A DNA stretch of 64,000 nucleotides from Geranomyces variabilis (GCA_027603065.1 JADGJP010000002.1:896029-960028), one strand, 5' to 3'. Counted from the first letter of the stretch, positions 32,226-44,258 are shown. The notes: generated by a model not told the origin, from the letters alone. Made by a program: numbers and translations.

Positions 32226-34724
32226 TTAATAGACGCACCTCTTGCCACAGGGCGATGTGGCATCTGCGCCGCATCCGTCTGCACGTTCGCAGACTTTACC
32301 AGAGTTCGGTGGAGAACTAGAGACCGGTCCATGCATCAGCCGCTTGTTGGCTTCAATTGCCTCTGCAAACTTGGTGAGCATCTTGCCAAAAACCTGCCGA
32401 AAACAAGAACAGCAGGTTTAATTTGTTTGCGAAACTGCTGGACAGTCCGTCAAAGGCAGGACAGGGCCTTACCAGCTGCATAATGGCAAGCTCTGTAATC
32501 CGCGAAGGTTCTCTGAAAATCCCATTCCTGACTGCCGAGAAATTCATGTTTGTCGCTTGCCCCATGACTTTCTGTAAAAGGCAGCATAGAGTCAGGTGTG
32601 CGGACAGTGTCAATGAAATAAAAGATGTCCGACAGCGTGCTATGCAAACTCACTGTGAGGGCCCTGAGTGGCAGCGTGATAAAGAAAGTGCTTCCCATTG
32701 CAAAGGCAACCATGGCGACAGCCACAAGGACAGCCGTTATGATCACCCGCTTACGCGACTCCTGGATTGAGCCAAGCAGGTCGTCTTCAGGGATTACAAT
32801 CATCGCAGTCCAACTCAGGCCATACTTGTCGGAAATGGCTCGTGTTTCCACAAACAGTCTTCCTTTCACGCTATCAAATGTGTCCGATGTGCTTGCTGGT
32901 ATAAGGCTGTAGTTTCCGTACTTCGTAAGAAGTTTTGCAACTGCCGACTAAAATTTGCGCTTGTCAATAAAGTGAAGGGAGCGTGGTCGTGTCGACTTTT
33001 TAAGTGCCTCACCTGCATGTATGCGTTCGGATAGTTTTTGGTCGCGAAACTCGTCGGGACGTCATTGATTGATGTCAAGTTAAGGACTTCGAAAGCACCG
33101 TTTGTGGCGATCCTGCAGTCAAGGACGGACAGACCAGACTTTTAAGAATGTGTTGCCAGAGCCACAAGTCCGTATAGTTAGCAATCGTACAATTCTCCGG
33201 AAGACCGAATCCAAATGGCAATCACTGTGTTCTGAGTGGTCGAGATTCCCTACGAAATCAGTGGAATCGGACGGGACAGCAAATGTTAGAAGAAAGAAAC
33301 CCGCAAGGGCAAAAGGGAAAGGAAGACCCCATTCTTCCTCACCCGCAGTAGCTCGCTAAACTTCTGGATTCCCATTTGCATGACCTGGTAGCCAAGTGGT
33401 CTCACGGTCGGGTCCGGGTTGCGGGTGCCCAGCGGATAACCCACCCTTGATGCGTAGGTCGCGTTAGTAGTACTCTAGACCCAAGACGAGTTACAGGATT
33501 GTCATACCAACCTGCAAGTCGCGCTTACCATTGTTGCCAGCGATATCCATACCTTCCTTGAAAAGTCGGAATCGTCATGTTGATGATGGTCCAGCGAATC
33601 ACATCAGTCCTGTATACAAAAATAATCAAACAAAGCCCTACTTAGTTAAATCTCATGTAAAACAACGCTGCTCCATGTCCAGTTACCATCTGCCAATCGT
33701 GCTCTCTGGAAAGTCGAGCATTGGGGCGCCAAACGTTGCGGTCGGTGGAGTAACCGTGAAGTTGAGAGTCCGAACATTCATCGAGGTGGCAGTCCATAAG
33801 ACACAAGTGCGTCCGTACAACGGCTCTGAGGCGTTTGCCACGCAACATCCTGCAGTACTATTAACCGGGAACGCAGTGATGGCGGTGCGCGACCCGAGGA
33901 ACGAAAAGCCGGCTGCGATCATGAAGTCACTGCGCTCTATCGACTTGATATAGGAGAAGAGGCTATGGCCAAGGACATTCAGTCTCGTACAATGGCAGAT
34001 GTGAACTATGGTAGTTTGAGAACTTACAGATCGGGATAGTTGAGAAAATTAGGACTGGGGTTGCCATTCAGATTGTCCAAAACTCCTCGTATTGCGAGGT
34101 TGTCCGCATTGTTCTGGACCCCTTGGTAACTGATTAAATGGGACACTGGCGCTCAGAAAGGAAACTTCATCAAAGATGCCTGCATTAGGACTTGGGTGGA
34201 GGCGTACACAATATTTGTCGTTGTCGCAACTGCGAATATGCAGGGGCATATGATGTGAATGAGATATTCAAATATGCTGTCAATTCCAACTCTATCAACT
34301 CACTTCTGTCCTGGACCTGATGCACATAATTTTTACGTAGGGTCTCTACAACTATAAGTCATGCCGGTCAACATTCGTAATATACATTGTATAATTTACT
34401 TCTCAAATTGTAGTTACTCTGATTGACCGTGTCTGAGGCCCCATTGTACGAGAGTATGGCTATTGGAATCGCAATTGCGGCCGCCACAATTAAAGTGGTT
34501 ACTTTCCGATCCGTCGAGTCTGGTTAGCGGAAACCGGGCGTCTCATATTTGCTGTAATTCAAAATCCTCTCCTCACCCAGAAGCATTACGGCCAGCGGCA
34601 CATGAAACCGGTCAGTCAGTTTCTCAGCCGCCATGCCTCGTTCAAGCCTCGACCGGTCAGACAGCTTTCCAGTCGACACGCCTCGTTCAAGCCTCGGGAG
34701 TCCCTTCTCGACATCGGCGTCCAT
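32226..34724 (-). CDS. Two-TM extracellular-sensor (Cache-like) receptor with HAMP-like linker and no output domain
   Basis: Thirteen exons: 34724-34577, 34519-34400, 34345-34304, 34229-34208, 34129-34028, 33962-33687, 33609-33529, 33472-33343, 33249-33191, 33112-33013, 32947-32654, 32571-32473, 32393-32226. They join in frame to 546 residues. The cytosolic N-terminus carries a 15-residue tandem repeat (RLERGVSTGKLSDRS then RLERGMAAEKLTDRF). TM1 lies at about 57-74. An extracellular region of about 350 residues contains IKSIERSDFMIAAGFSF and IAIWIRSSGELIATNG, typical of double-Cache sensors. TM2 is at about 428-450. A HAMP-like linker follows (LPLRALTKVMGQATNMNF, then ITELAIMQLVFGKMLTKFAE). 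The chain ends about 45 residues later in a Cys-rich tail. No kinase, cyclase or other output domain follows. Small-exon borders are the least certain. Confidence 0.68.
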
Positions 34725-35167
34725 AGTTGGTAACCTTAAAGAAAAGTAGGATGATACTCAAAGATGTGTGCGGATAATCGAGGGAGATGAAGGCTATATG
34801 CTGTGCTTTATATCCCTCGTGCACCAGGGTCGCATATCTTAAGTTTGGCGGGCTGCCGCCCGCTGGGTGACCAAGGCCAAGTCTGGCCCAGGGTTTGGCA
34901 CGGGAGATGCGCTGTCGAAATAAGCTTACGTGCAGCGGAGTGCGCCCGGCTGCGCCTTTTTTTGTTTTTTGTTTCCCACAAGCCCGTGCAGTACATACGG
35001 ACAACCTATTTCTTATTGCTTACATTCCACGGTACCCTTCCCTCGGCGTCCAGAGAGCAATACCTGGTCTCACATCTTGTCCACTGCGTCGCAGCACCCA
35101 GCCACAATATCGGTGACCGTATTCCACTCGCTTGATACATACAAACGCCCAAAGCAACAACGCAAAA
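34725..35167. promoter_or_regulatory. Divergent promoter, sensor receptor / TSR2
   Basis: 443 bases between diverging starts. Short GC-rich and T-rich tracts are present, but no definite element and no gene. Confidence 0.35.
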
Positions 35168-35794
35168 ATGGCAGCAGCAGCACCACAACCACCACCACCA
35201 CTAACGCCCGAAATCCAAGCCGCCCGCTGGGCCGGCTTCTGCGAAAGCATCACCTACGTCTTGCGCGGATGGACAGGCCTGCAAATTGCCATTGACGCGC
35301 AAATGGCCGGCCACTATACCTCGCAAACCAGTGCCGAGCTGCACTCGCACATGGTTGCGTTTTTCCAACAATACGGCACCGAAGTCATGCCGCATGAGAT
35401 TGCGCAGAACCTCGAGGCGTATTTTGACGAGGTCTTTCACGCGAATCTTGACGATGGCAGCCCGACGCAGATTGGTGAAAAGCTGTGTCGGTTGTATAAA
35501 GAAATTGTGTGCGAGGGGCGGAGGGAGACGTTTGATGCGGTGAAAGAAGTGGCGAGCAGAGCGGCGGGCCGCACGGCTGGCGTGCGTCAGGGCGGAGGTG
35601 ATAGCGATAGCAGTGACGATAGTGACGACGGGAGTAGTGGGGACGAGGACGCAGAAGCGGGCGGCGAAGCATCTGCCGATGCCGATGCGATGGTCGTGGA
35701 CCCGCCCGCCGAGCCGCGGCAACGGCGGCCGGATCCTGTCATTGACGAAGATGGCTTCGAAACGGTGCAGAAAAAGGGCAGGCGGAGAAACTAG
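35168..35794 (+). CDS. TSR2: Pre-rRNA-processing protein Tsr2 (eS26 chaperone)
   Basis: Intronless, 208 residues. Tsr2 carries ribosomal protein eS26 into the nucleus and hands it to the pre-40S particle. The WGG-type fold lies at about 15-115: FCESITYVLRGWTGLQIAID, then MPHEIAQNLEAYFDEVFHAN and GEKLCRLYKEIV. An acidic/serine stretch follows (about 140-185), used in yeast to unload eS26 from importin. The end reads DEDGFETVQKKGRRR, a strong C-terminal Tsr2 signature. Proline- and alanine-rich first 12 residues are unremarkable. It is divergent from the receptor gene and convergent with the PHD gene over 134 bases. Confidence 0.94.
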   Translation: MAAAAPQPPPPLTPEIQAARWAGFCESITYVLRGWTGLQIAIDAQMAGHYTSQTSAELHSHMVAFFQQYGTEVMPHEIAQNLEAYFDEVFHANLDDGSPTQIGEKLCRLYKEIVCEGRRETFDAVKEVASRAAGRTAGVRQGGGDSDSSDDSDDGSSGDEDAEAGGEASADADAMVVDPPAEPRQRRPDPVIDEDGFETVQKKGRRRN

Positions 35795-35928
35795 GCAAGA
35801 ACTATGTATAGCAACTACTCTGAGTGAAATGAGATTTTGTATAGTCGCGAGGGAATATGATATAAGATTACGTGGCTCTAATCACGACGGCTACACTACT
35901 GGGCGGTCTAGATAAAGGCGGGAGGTGC

Positions 35929-38900
35929 TCATTTTTTCTTCCTACGCTTAGCCTTGCGCAAAGCGGCGGTTTCGTCCGGTCGAGGTCTGGCGACGTTGCC
36001 TTCCCGCTTCACAGCCACGGAAGACGCCATGGAAAGCGTGCTTCCTCCTGCCCCTCCTCCGCCTGCGCCGGCGACAAAGTCCCAGTCATCGCCCAGCATC
36101 ATCGCTCCCTCGCCGCCGCCACTGGGCGAATGAACCATAGGCGTCGTCGCTGCAGATGACGACGACGAAGAAGACATTGCGGAGCCGCCCATCAGGTGCT
36201 GCTGAATCGCTGACGGAGCCAACGGCAGCAACGGTGGAGGCGGCAAAACAAGTCCGACCGCAAGCGTCTCATTCCAATTCCGCGCACTCTCGCGCACCGC
36301 GCCAGAAAAGTCGCCGACGCGCCGAGAGCGCTCTGTTCGACGGCGGAAGGCGCCAATCGGGATATGCCGCCAGCGATTGTCGGTTGACGCGCGGCGCGCT
36401 GACGTGGGGCTCGGCGCTCCGTTAGCGGAGATTCCCGGTGCGCCGTTGCTGGTGTGTGAACTAGAATGCCCGCCGGTTGATGCAGCATCAAGATCAAGGA
36501 GGTCGTCCATGGTGATTAAGTCGCTTAACTTGTCGTCTTCTTCCTGCTGCTTCAACGCGGCCGCGTGGGCTGCTGGCAGTGCTGGAGACGGTGGTTTTTG
36601 CGGAACCGGCGGTGCTTGTGACGGACCGGGCAAAGAAACGGCGGCATGTATTGAAGGCCGGCGTAATGGCTGAGCAGCAGCTGTTGCCGCTTGCATTGGA
36701 GGTCGCCCAAGCTGTGATGAAGATGCAGCTTGCGAAGCGCCAGCTGGCGCAGCCAATGAAGTGGGAGCCAACGGTAATGCTGCCGAAGGAGGCGGGCGAC
36801 TCGCGGGAGCTGAGGCTTGCGACGGAGTGCTAGATTGTGATAATGGGGCCGGCGCTGCCGCTGTGTGAGCGGCAGAGGACGGTGCTGATGATTTGAGGAT
36901 CGCGTCCGGCGGTAACGCGGGGCGGATGGCTGGTGGTGGTTTTGGGTATAAAGGAGGGCCGGCACGGCGCGGAGCCATTGTAATCGGACCGTGCGGTTGC
37001 ATTTGCAGCGTGCGAAGCGGGGCGGACGTTCCTGGAGTCGACGCCGGAGCTATCGGCCGGACAGAAGCCATCGTCGGTCTTGGCGGCATTTGCTTCGGCT
37101 GCGGCTGTCTCGTCCCAGCTGCGGCCGGTTTGTTAACTTGCCCACCCGGAAGTGACGATGATCCGCTGGGCGGCACAGTTTTGCCAGCACCTAGGACAGC
37201 TTGCGTAAGGACATTTGGCGCAGGCACGCCAATGGTCGCTGGTGCCGGCGGTCGAGCCGATGTCAAGGGCGCAGGTGCAACGCCGGCGCCTACGCCGCTG
37301 CTCTTCAGTTTGGCAGTACTCGCACTGGCAAGGAGACTGTTGGCGTTATTACTGTTTGCGACGCTTGCCGCGTACGCTGCTGCCGCGGCCGCTACGTTCG
37401 GGGAGCTGAAGAGCTTTGTGAGCTCCTCCACTGTTTTCGGGAAGTCGAATGAGAAAAACGGCTGGACAGGCTTGATCGCTCCGACAGCAGCAGAGGAAGC
37501 AGGCGTCGTTGGTGTGGTCGAGGAGCTACCAATGAACGCAGGGGCGCCGGGCCTCGGTTGAGGTTGCGAGGACGTAGGCAAGTGGGAGGACAAAGTGGTT
37601 GACTGGCCGGAACCAAAACTGCTGCCGGTGTTTGACAAGGACGAAGCAAGGGCAGCCATGACTGCATTGCTCATGATGTTGCTAACCCCGCTGGCAGCCG
37701 CGCCAGGAAATCCGCTTCGGAACAAGCTCTGATTCAGCAAGGTGGCCGTCGCTGCGGCGAGAGCGGCCGCTGTCTGCGAGGATGCCGTTGTGCTCGAAGG
37801 TGGCAAACTCGACGCAAGTGGTGTTGCCTGTTGCTGCGGCTGCTGTGGAGTTTGAGGCAAGCTCTGATGAGAAACAGGTTGCGACGTTTGCTGAGGAGTC
37901 TGCTGCGGCGTCTGGTGAGATGTCGGCTGCGGTGCCTTCCGTGGCGCCGGTTGCTGCGGCTGCGGCTGCAGCTGCGGGCCACTCCCCATGCTCACCATAG
38001 TCCCTACCAAAGCCGCGGCTGACGTCCCGACTCCCGCGGCCGATGTCCCGGATGCCGCAGTTTTCTGCTTGGAGTTCAGCGTGATACTCTCGATCAATTT
38101 TTGTAGATCCGCTTTGCTCATTGTCGGGATCGACGCGAGCGTAGGATTTGGTTTGACTAGTCCCCCAGTGGATGGCGCCTGCGCCGACGTAGACAGCTGC
38201 TGCTGCGGCTGATAAGGCTGAATCGGTTGTACAGAAAGCGGCCGCTGCGTCGTTGTTGATGTAGAAAGCATGCCTGCTGTCACAGGAAGGGCGATCTTGC
38301 CCTTTCCTTTGGTAATACCAGGTGAAATCATGCTCGCCCGGCCTAAAGCAACTTTTCGGCTCGCGGCGGTGGGGCCGGTACCGGTGCTAATGCCTGGCGA
38401 TAAAATGTGACTGCCTTTACGCTTCGTACCAATTTTACCTCCATCCCGCGCAAGGCCTTGCCGCTGCTCCCCATTGAGCGGAAATGTCATTTTGCGGACG
38501 GTCGTCACGATTTCGCCATTGGGTCCAATGTCAGTCTTTTTGATATCAAACGAGATTGTTGCGGGACCGACGTTGACGGGAGATTGGTCGGTGGCGGCCT
38601 GCGCAGCTGCCGGGCCTGTATCCGAGGACGCAGATGCCGGCGTCTGAGTCTGAGATGTAGCTGAGGACGAGACGGGCAACGAAACAGCGGTCGGGATACC
38701 AGGCATATCCAGCGAGTTTGCCACATCGCCAAAAAGATCGAGATCTGGGTTCATCAAGTCTGACGCAAAGTCTGCAAGAGGGTCCAGTCCGCCCAAATCA
38801 AGGTCCAGGAAAGCTTGCATGTCCATCTCTTCTCCTGGGCCACTAGGGACCAGGAGTGCATCGGAGAGTAAGGCCGACACCAAAGGATCGTCGGTGATTA

Positions 38901-40951
38901 CATCGCCGGCTGCTGCGCTTGCACTCTCAAGTTTGACGGCTTCACTATCACTTTCTGCTTCGTCTTCCTCGTCCGCATCGTCCCCTTCGTGATCTTCTTC
39001 GTCGGACGCGTCAGTGTCGGCAGACGATGATGACTGCGACGATGCGCTCGAGTCTGACGCATCGTCATCCTCGTCTTCATCCTCATCGTCATCCGAATCA
39101 CTCCATCCTAAAATTCGCTGGTCGGTGTCCATGGTGACTTGGTATTCCATTTTGAAGATTTCCTCTTCTTCTTCATTCTCTCTTATCGAAACAGCCGCAC
39201 CGTCGCGGTTCTCTGCAATCGCACGTGCAATAGTCTCCTCATCACCGCCATCTTCATCGACATCCATAGCATCCGAATCACGCTGATCGTCATCGGAGCT
39301 GAAGAAATGTTGATCCGGATCGCTGACGGGAACAGGTTCGATTTTGACTTCCAAAACAAGTGCCATCTGCGGCGACTCGGCAATCTCATCCTTCACCGCG
39401 GGCATCCCGGACTCGGCAGTCATTAAGGGCCCTTGTTCGCCGTCCAGCTTGCCCTTGCCCTTTTTACCCTTCGCTGGTGTTCGTGGTTTGGGTTTCCGCT
39501 TGAGCTCTTTGGGCTCGGCTGATGGCTTGGTAGCTTTGATCTTGCGAATCGCTTTCTGGCTAGGTTCCTCCATCGCCACGTGAGCAGCTTCCACGGGGAC
39601 CTCAACCGGCGGAGCAGTCGCCGATGCGGCTACAGCCGCAACAACGTTGCACGTGCATTCGCCCTCGCACAGCACACAAATGTCATCGTCAGACACAGCG
39701 GTCGGGTCCACAGCTGTAGCCGACGAGGACGACACAACAACAACCGAATCCGGAAACCGCTTTGAAGCGGGTTTTTTTGGCGGCTTCCCGCCACCCTTGA
39801 CTTTCGCGGCCGCTTTCGCAGCTTTGGCAGCTCTCGCGGCCTCTTTTGCCTCCTCTTTAACCTCTCTTGCCGCAGCTTTCGCGGCCTTTGCAATCGCAGC
39901 CGCGGCTTTTTTGGTCAGTTTCGGCGGCGGTGGTACTGGTGGATCCGGTGCGTCCGGATCTGGCGGCTTGCAAACCGCGCAGTGATATGTCTCGGGCATG
40001 TTTTTCTTTGTCGAACGCACGCCGACACACTTTCCGTGAAACCATTCGCGACACATATCACACTCAATCATAAATTGTTTGCCGTCCCACGGCTTTCGAC
40101 AGATGCAGTAGAGTTCGTTAGAAATTGTAGTGCTGGTTTTTGGCGGTTTCTTTGCTCGAGGTGGCGGGCCAGGCTGTCCTACAACGCCAGTGGGTGTAGT
40201 TGCCGAGATTCGGCGAGAATCAGGTGCTGCTACCGGTCGCGGTAATTTGGCGGCAGGGCCTTTGCCGGCGACTAGCACACCAGGTGGCTTGCCCTTTCCC
40301 TTGCCAGCGCCCACAAAAGGATAAGGTCTGAAAGAAGGTATTAGTTAGATTACACAACACAGATTGAGCCTGCCCGGCGAAAGAGCGCCTTCCGTGGCCT
40401 TCAGCAAGGCGCTATGCGCATTCCGCTCAAAATTCGAATGTTTAAAAAGAACCTCACCTTGATGCCGTGCCGTCTCTATCAGAATCATCATCACCCTCCT
40501 CGTCGTCCTCGTCGCCCACCGCCGGGTCCGACAGCGACGACCCGTCCGAATTAAATACATCAAATAGTGCCGCTCTCTGGTTCAGCTGCTTCGGGGACAC
40601 GGCCGACGACCCATTGGCCGCCGCACCAACGGTAGTACCGGCATCTGCAGCTGTGCCAGCAGCAGCAACCGGCATCGTTTTTTTCGCCCGTTTCCCAGAC
40701 ACAGTCCTCCTCCGCTTTGCGCCCAATGCCCTAGCCAGCACCCTTTTGCGCTGGTCGTCGGAATTTGAATCTGAACCCGAGCTGTGGTCGTCGTCGTTAC
40801 GGTCATTGTTGTCTGAGTTTTCGTCCTCGTCGTCGTCGTCCGCGTCGTCGTCGTTTGCGTCCGAGTCGGACAGGCGGGCGGGTGTGTTGTGGAGATGTTG
40901 CAGTGTTGGTGGCAGTCGTTTGCCTTTTAGGCCCTTTGTTCCTTTCGGCAT
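35929..40951 (-). CDS. Very large PHD-finger protein with low-complexity body
   Basis: Exons 40951-40458 and 40327-35929 (intron GTGAGG to TTTCAG) give about 1630 residues. The first exon is basic then acidic (LSDSDANDDDADDDDEDEN and KRRRTVSGKRAKK). A PHD finger follows at about residues 235-290: YCICRKPWDGKQFMIECDMC, then WFHGKCVG and YHCAVC, giving the Cys4-His-Cys3 zinc pattern and an aromatic-cage tryptophan. The finger resembles H3K4me-reading PHD fingers of Spp1/Cfp1, Bye1 or PHF types. The remaining ~1300 residues are Ala/Lys, acidic, then Gln/Pro/Ser rich. Near the C-terminus NRWRHIPIGAFRRRTERSRR stands out as a possible conserved motif, and the chain ends in RKAKRRKKK, a nuclear signal. 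Chromatin reader is likely; the specific complex is unknown. Confidence 0.85.
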
Positions 40952-41386
40952 TGGGTTGGCAAAAGGAGCAGCGAAATGTTAAGGGAGAGAGTCAAGGAGA
41001 ACTGAGCGAGGCCCTCAATGACAAAAATAAATCAACTTTTTGGCCGAATCAAAGCCGCACAAGCGCATCCCACCTCCCTCCGGCCTCCTGCCTCCTAATC
41101 TCCTCGCACGTTCAAGACAGAGTTCTCGCTCACCGTATATCAAATAACTTTCGTTTGTGACAGAGTGCGGCGTGCTGGGCGGGTATTTAAGGCGCTCGCG
41201 TATATCTATTTCCCCGGCCCGCTCGAAGATGGCCACGTATGTGCTTTCCAAGCCCGTCAATACTTCGACGAAGACCGGTTTCGAAATGGTGGCTACATCG
41301 AGGTTCATATAAGTATCCAGACAAACACAGCTTTGTTCCCACATTGCAGGAGGTGTGGTAGCTCATTGGAAGATATACATGATTTT
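40952..41386. other. Intergenic between PHD-protein and syntaxin genes
   Basis: 435 bases. It should hold the PHD-gene promoter and the syntaxin 3' end, both on the minus strand. No gene or repeat was identified. Confidence 0.35.
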
Positions 41387-43049
41387 TCATTGAGCGTAAT
41401 AATCCAAAAACAACAACACAGCGCTCGCAACCACCAAAAAAATCAGCACCCACAGCCGCGCAGTGCCAAACCTTCGCTGCGCGCTGACTAGCTGCTTGTT
41501 GCCGCGGTGCACCGTATCTGTCGTCTTCCACGCTTCCTCGTACAGCGCGTCGATCGCTGTGGCTTGTGTCTGGATCTCGTATGCGAGGCGGCCGTGCAAA
41601 GAAGAGATTTCTTGCAGGGCGTTGGTTGTTCGTCTATGATGGAGATAAGAACGGGACGAAAAGAGTGAGTCTCAAGATATTGGTTCAACAAAGATAGGGA
41701 GTATGTGTTGCTCATAGGGTCATGCTGTGTAAAGCGGTTTTCCATACCTCACTTGATCAAGACTACCCTCCAACGACTCCAAGATCTCCGCATTCGCAGT
41801 CTCGAGCATCATCCGCTCCCGATTCGTCAACCTCGCAGCCACATCCTCCTCCTCATCTTCCTCCTTTAACCCCGCATCCGCTGCATGCTGTTGATTCAAC
41901 AGCTCTGACGACGCGCGCGAGTGTAAAGGGTATGCGCCCTGCTGGTCTGCGCCGGCGGCGGCGGCGGTGGTGGTGGTGCTTTTCAGTGGCGAGTTGGAGG
42001 ACGCGGGTCGTTTGACGAGGCCCGCTTGCGAGGCAAAGGACAATGCGGTTGAAGGGTTGAATGACGCGGAGAGGGAGGATGTAATGTTTGACAGGGAGAT
42101 GTTGAAGGGGAGAGAGGGTGTGGATGGGGAGGCGCTTTTTGGTGGGAGAGCTGGTGTTGTTCGTGATGCCGAGTAGAGAAATCTGCAGCGAAAACGTAAA
42201 GAAAAGCAAAAGACGTCAGACAGATGGCACCACCGTCTCGCTCGTCCGTCTTCCGTCTCCCGCTCTCGATTACTCACGTTTCCTCCTTCTGTAACCTCTG
42301 CCTCAACAACCTCTCCTGCATATGTTTCTGAACGTTCGACGTATCCATCAACCGTTTCCTCAACAACCACACCACCGACCGACGATGCTCCACAAGCATC
42401 CTCTCCCGTCTCTTCGTCTCCTGATCCCCAAACAACGCCGTCATCAGCCCACCAGCTGTTTTCACTCTCGGCCCCACCACCACCACCGCCGGCTGCTCCG
42501 CAGCCTGAGCAAGCACCTCCGTCCGCGAAAACAACCCTCCCAACGCGCGCTGCACCTGTGAATCCATCTCTTCGCGTTCCGGTTCGGTTAGGTCGCGGAG
42601 TTTGGGGAGCATTTGGAGTAATGCGAGGGGCGACTGTTGTGCATTGCCGTCTCGTGATGCGGCCCAACTGGTCAGCCAGCGGGCCTCGTCGTTTCGCTCG
42701 GCGCTGAGATGCGTGCCGGCACGTGAGGAGAGGTTGAGGTAGAATTTTTGTGCGCGCGTGAGAAAGTAGTGGAGTTGATTTATGTGGTCTAGCTAGTGGG
42801 AGAACGAGAATGAGAGACATGGGTCTTAGAACCTAAAGTGCAGTGTGTTTTTGAGGCGTGCGTGCGACGTACAAGTCTATAGCTCTCGAGCAGAAACGGC
42901 TCTGTGGGCTCTTTGTGCCCGGTTCTCCTGCTAGATATGGTTTGCTGATTTGCGGTTGTGGGTGGTGGAGAGTCATGAGAGGAGTGTTTGTGGTTGTGAC
43001 GGCTGGCGGAAGACAGTAAGCGGTGGAACTCGCTCGTTAAGTCTGTCAT
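41387..43049 (-). CDS. UFE1: ER Qa-SNARE, syntaxin 18 / Ufe1
   Basis: Exons 43049-42873, 42792-42278, 42182-41748 and 41633-41387 give 457 residues. Ufe1/STX18 is the ER-membrane Qa-SNARE for Golgi-to-ER COPI vesicles, working with Sec20, Use1 and Sec22. The C-terminal SNARE motif begins MLETANAEILESLEGSLDQV and continues YEIQTQATAIDALYEEA with the zero-layer glutamine. RFGTARLWVLIFLVVASAVL then leads to LFLDYYAQ, a tail anchor whose FLD end matches STX18. The N-terminal half has the long syntaxin-18 helical region (QLHYFLTRAQKFYLNLSSR and EREEMDSQVQRALGGLF). A disordered Ser/Ala insert lies between. It is divergent from Tim9 over 333 bases. Confidence 0.92.
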
Positions 43050-43382
43050 TGCATGAGAAGAGCGAGCGGGACAGCAGAATCTCGTGGGGGGCGGAAGGAT
43101 GAATCAGAAGAGTTTGAGGCCGGAAGGTCGGCAAACGGCAAACAACGGCTGGCGGGGCTGATGGGAGCGGTTAAACGATGGGCGGTGAGGTCGGTGACAG
43201 CGACGGTTGACGGCGGGGGAAGACCGGAGGGAAATGCCGGAGGGCGCAGCCCGTTGCCCCCGCAAACCCCGTTCGCACATTCGTTCGTTCGTCCCCGACA
43301 CTCCACTCTCCACAAACCTTCTCCCCTGATCTTGTTCCCCGTTCCCTTCCCATCTCCCCACCTCTACGTCTTTCAAGCAGCG
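43050..43382. promoter_or_regulatory. Divergent promoter, syntaxin / Tim9
   Basis: 333 bases between opposite starts, GC-rich near the syntaxin side and CT-rich just before Tim9. The CT-rich block at about 43310-43370 is the usual fungal pattern around transcription starts. Confidence 0.4.
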
Positions 43383-44013
43383 ATGGACTTTAGCGGCCTT
43401 TCCGACAACGACCGTGGGCGCATGAACGCTTACATTGAGCAAAAGCAGGTTCGTTGGAGGGGTCTTGCTGCTTGACAACGAAAAACGCTCGACTCGTTTT
43501 CTCGGACGACGGGCGTGGGCGGATCGGGGCGAATGATGAAGGCAAATGGATCGAAGAATCGAATAACAAGCGATGGGGAAAAGCGACGTGGAACAACAGC
43601 AGTTGCTATGAAAAGAAATGCATATGTGCCAAGCGGCAGCTTATGCGGGGAGGAGGGGATTGAGCGAGGACACGATTGGCGGCAAGCTGCTACATACATA
43701 CTTCCCAACAATCGGTTGGCTGTAGAACCCTTATGGCAGACCGAAAAGCGCAAAATCCCCCTATGCGAAGGGGAAAAAACCGCTTACTCTTGCCGCTGCT
43801 TGTCTAGCCCCGCGCCTTAACCCCGCCCTTTTTTTAATTCTCTCTTCCTTTTTTTGCTGGACAGATGAAGGACTTTTTGCGCCTGTACGCAAACCTAGTC
43901 GACCGCTGCTTTGAGAACTGCGTCAACGATTTCACATCCAAGGCTCTGAGCTCAAAGGAGGTAAAAGAAGAAGAAAATAAAAAAAAGCGGCGGAAAAGAA
44001 AATGCTTGGACGC

Positions 44014-44044
<31 letters not shown>

Positions 44045-44258
44045 TCTCACACTCCAGCATTTTTCCTGGCTAATGCTCCATGCCTTTCTGTTTTTGTTCT
44101 TTTTTTTTGTTTTTTTGCGCCAGGACACATGCCTTACGCGCTGCGTCGACAAGTTCATCAAGCACTCTGAGCGGGTTGGATTACGGTTTGGCGAGCAGAA
44201 CGCGCTGCTGCAGCAGCAGCAACAGCAGCAGGCGATGGGCGGCGCGCCACCGCAATAG
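43383..44258 (+). CDS. TIM9: Mitochondrial intermembrane-space chaperone Tim9
   Basis: Exons 43383-43448, 43865-43960 and 44124-44258 give 98 residues. Tim9 pairs with Tim10 to ferry carrier and beta-barrel precursors across the intermembrane space. The twin CX3C motifs are intact (CFENC at 37-41 and CLTRC at 57-61, 15 residues apart), as needed for Mia40-driven oxidation. [19 protein letters not shown] and [20 protein letters not shown] are Tim9 rather than Tim10 features. The tail has seven or more glutamines. Intron 1 is 416 nt with a GTTCGT donor, long for this window. Intron 2 contains a GCC triplet repeat and T-rich acceptor tract. Confidence 0.95.
44010..44042 (+). repeat. GCC triplet microsatellite inside Tim9 intron 2
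   Basis: About eleven consecutive CGC/GCC units lie within the second intron of the Tim9 gene. It is a simple-sequence tract likely to vary in length between isolates. Confidence 0.85.

Noticed and set aside
34130-34165. A 36-base intron (GTTTCC to AATCAG) in the receptor gene
   Set aside because: A better GTACGC donor 42 bases upstream gives a 78-base intron with the right phase.
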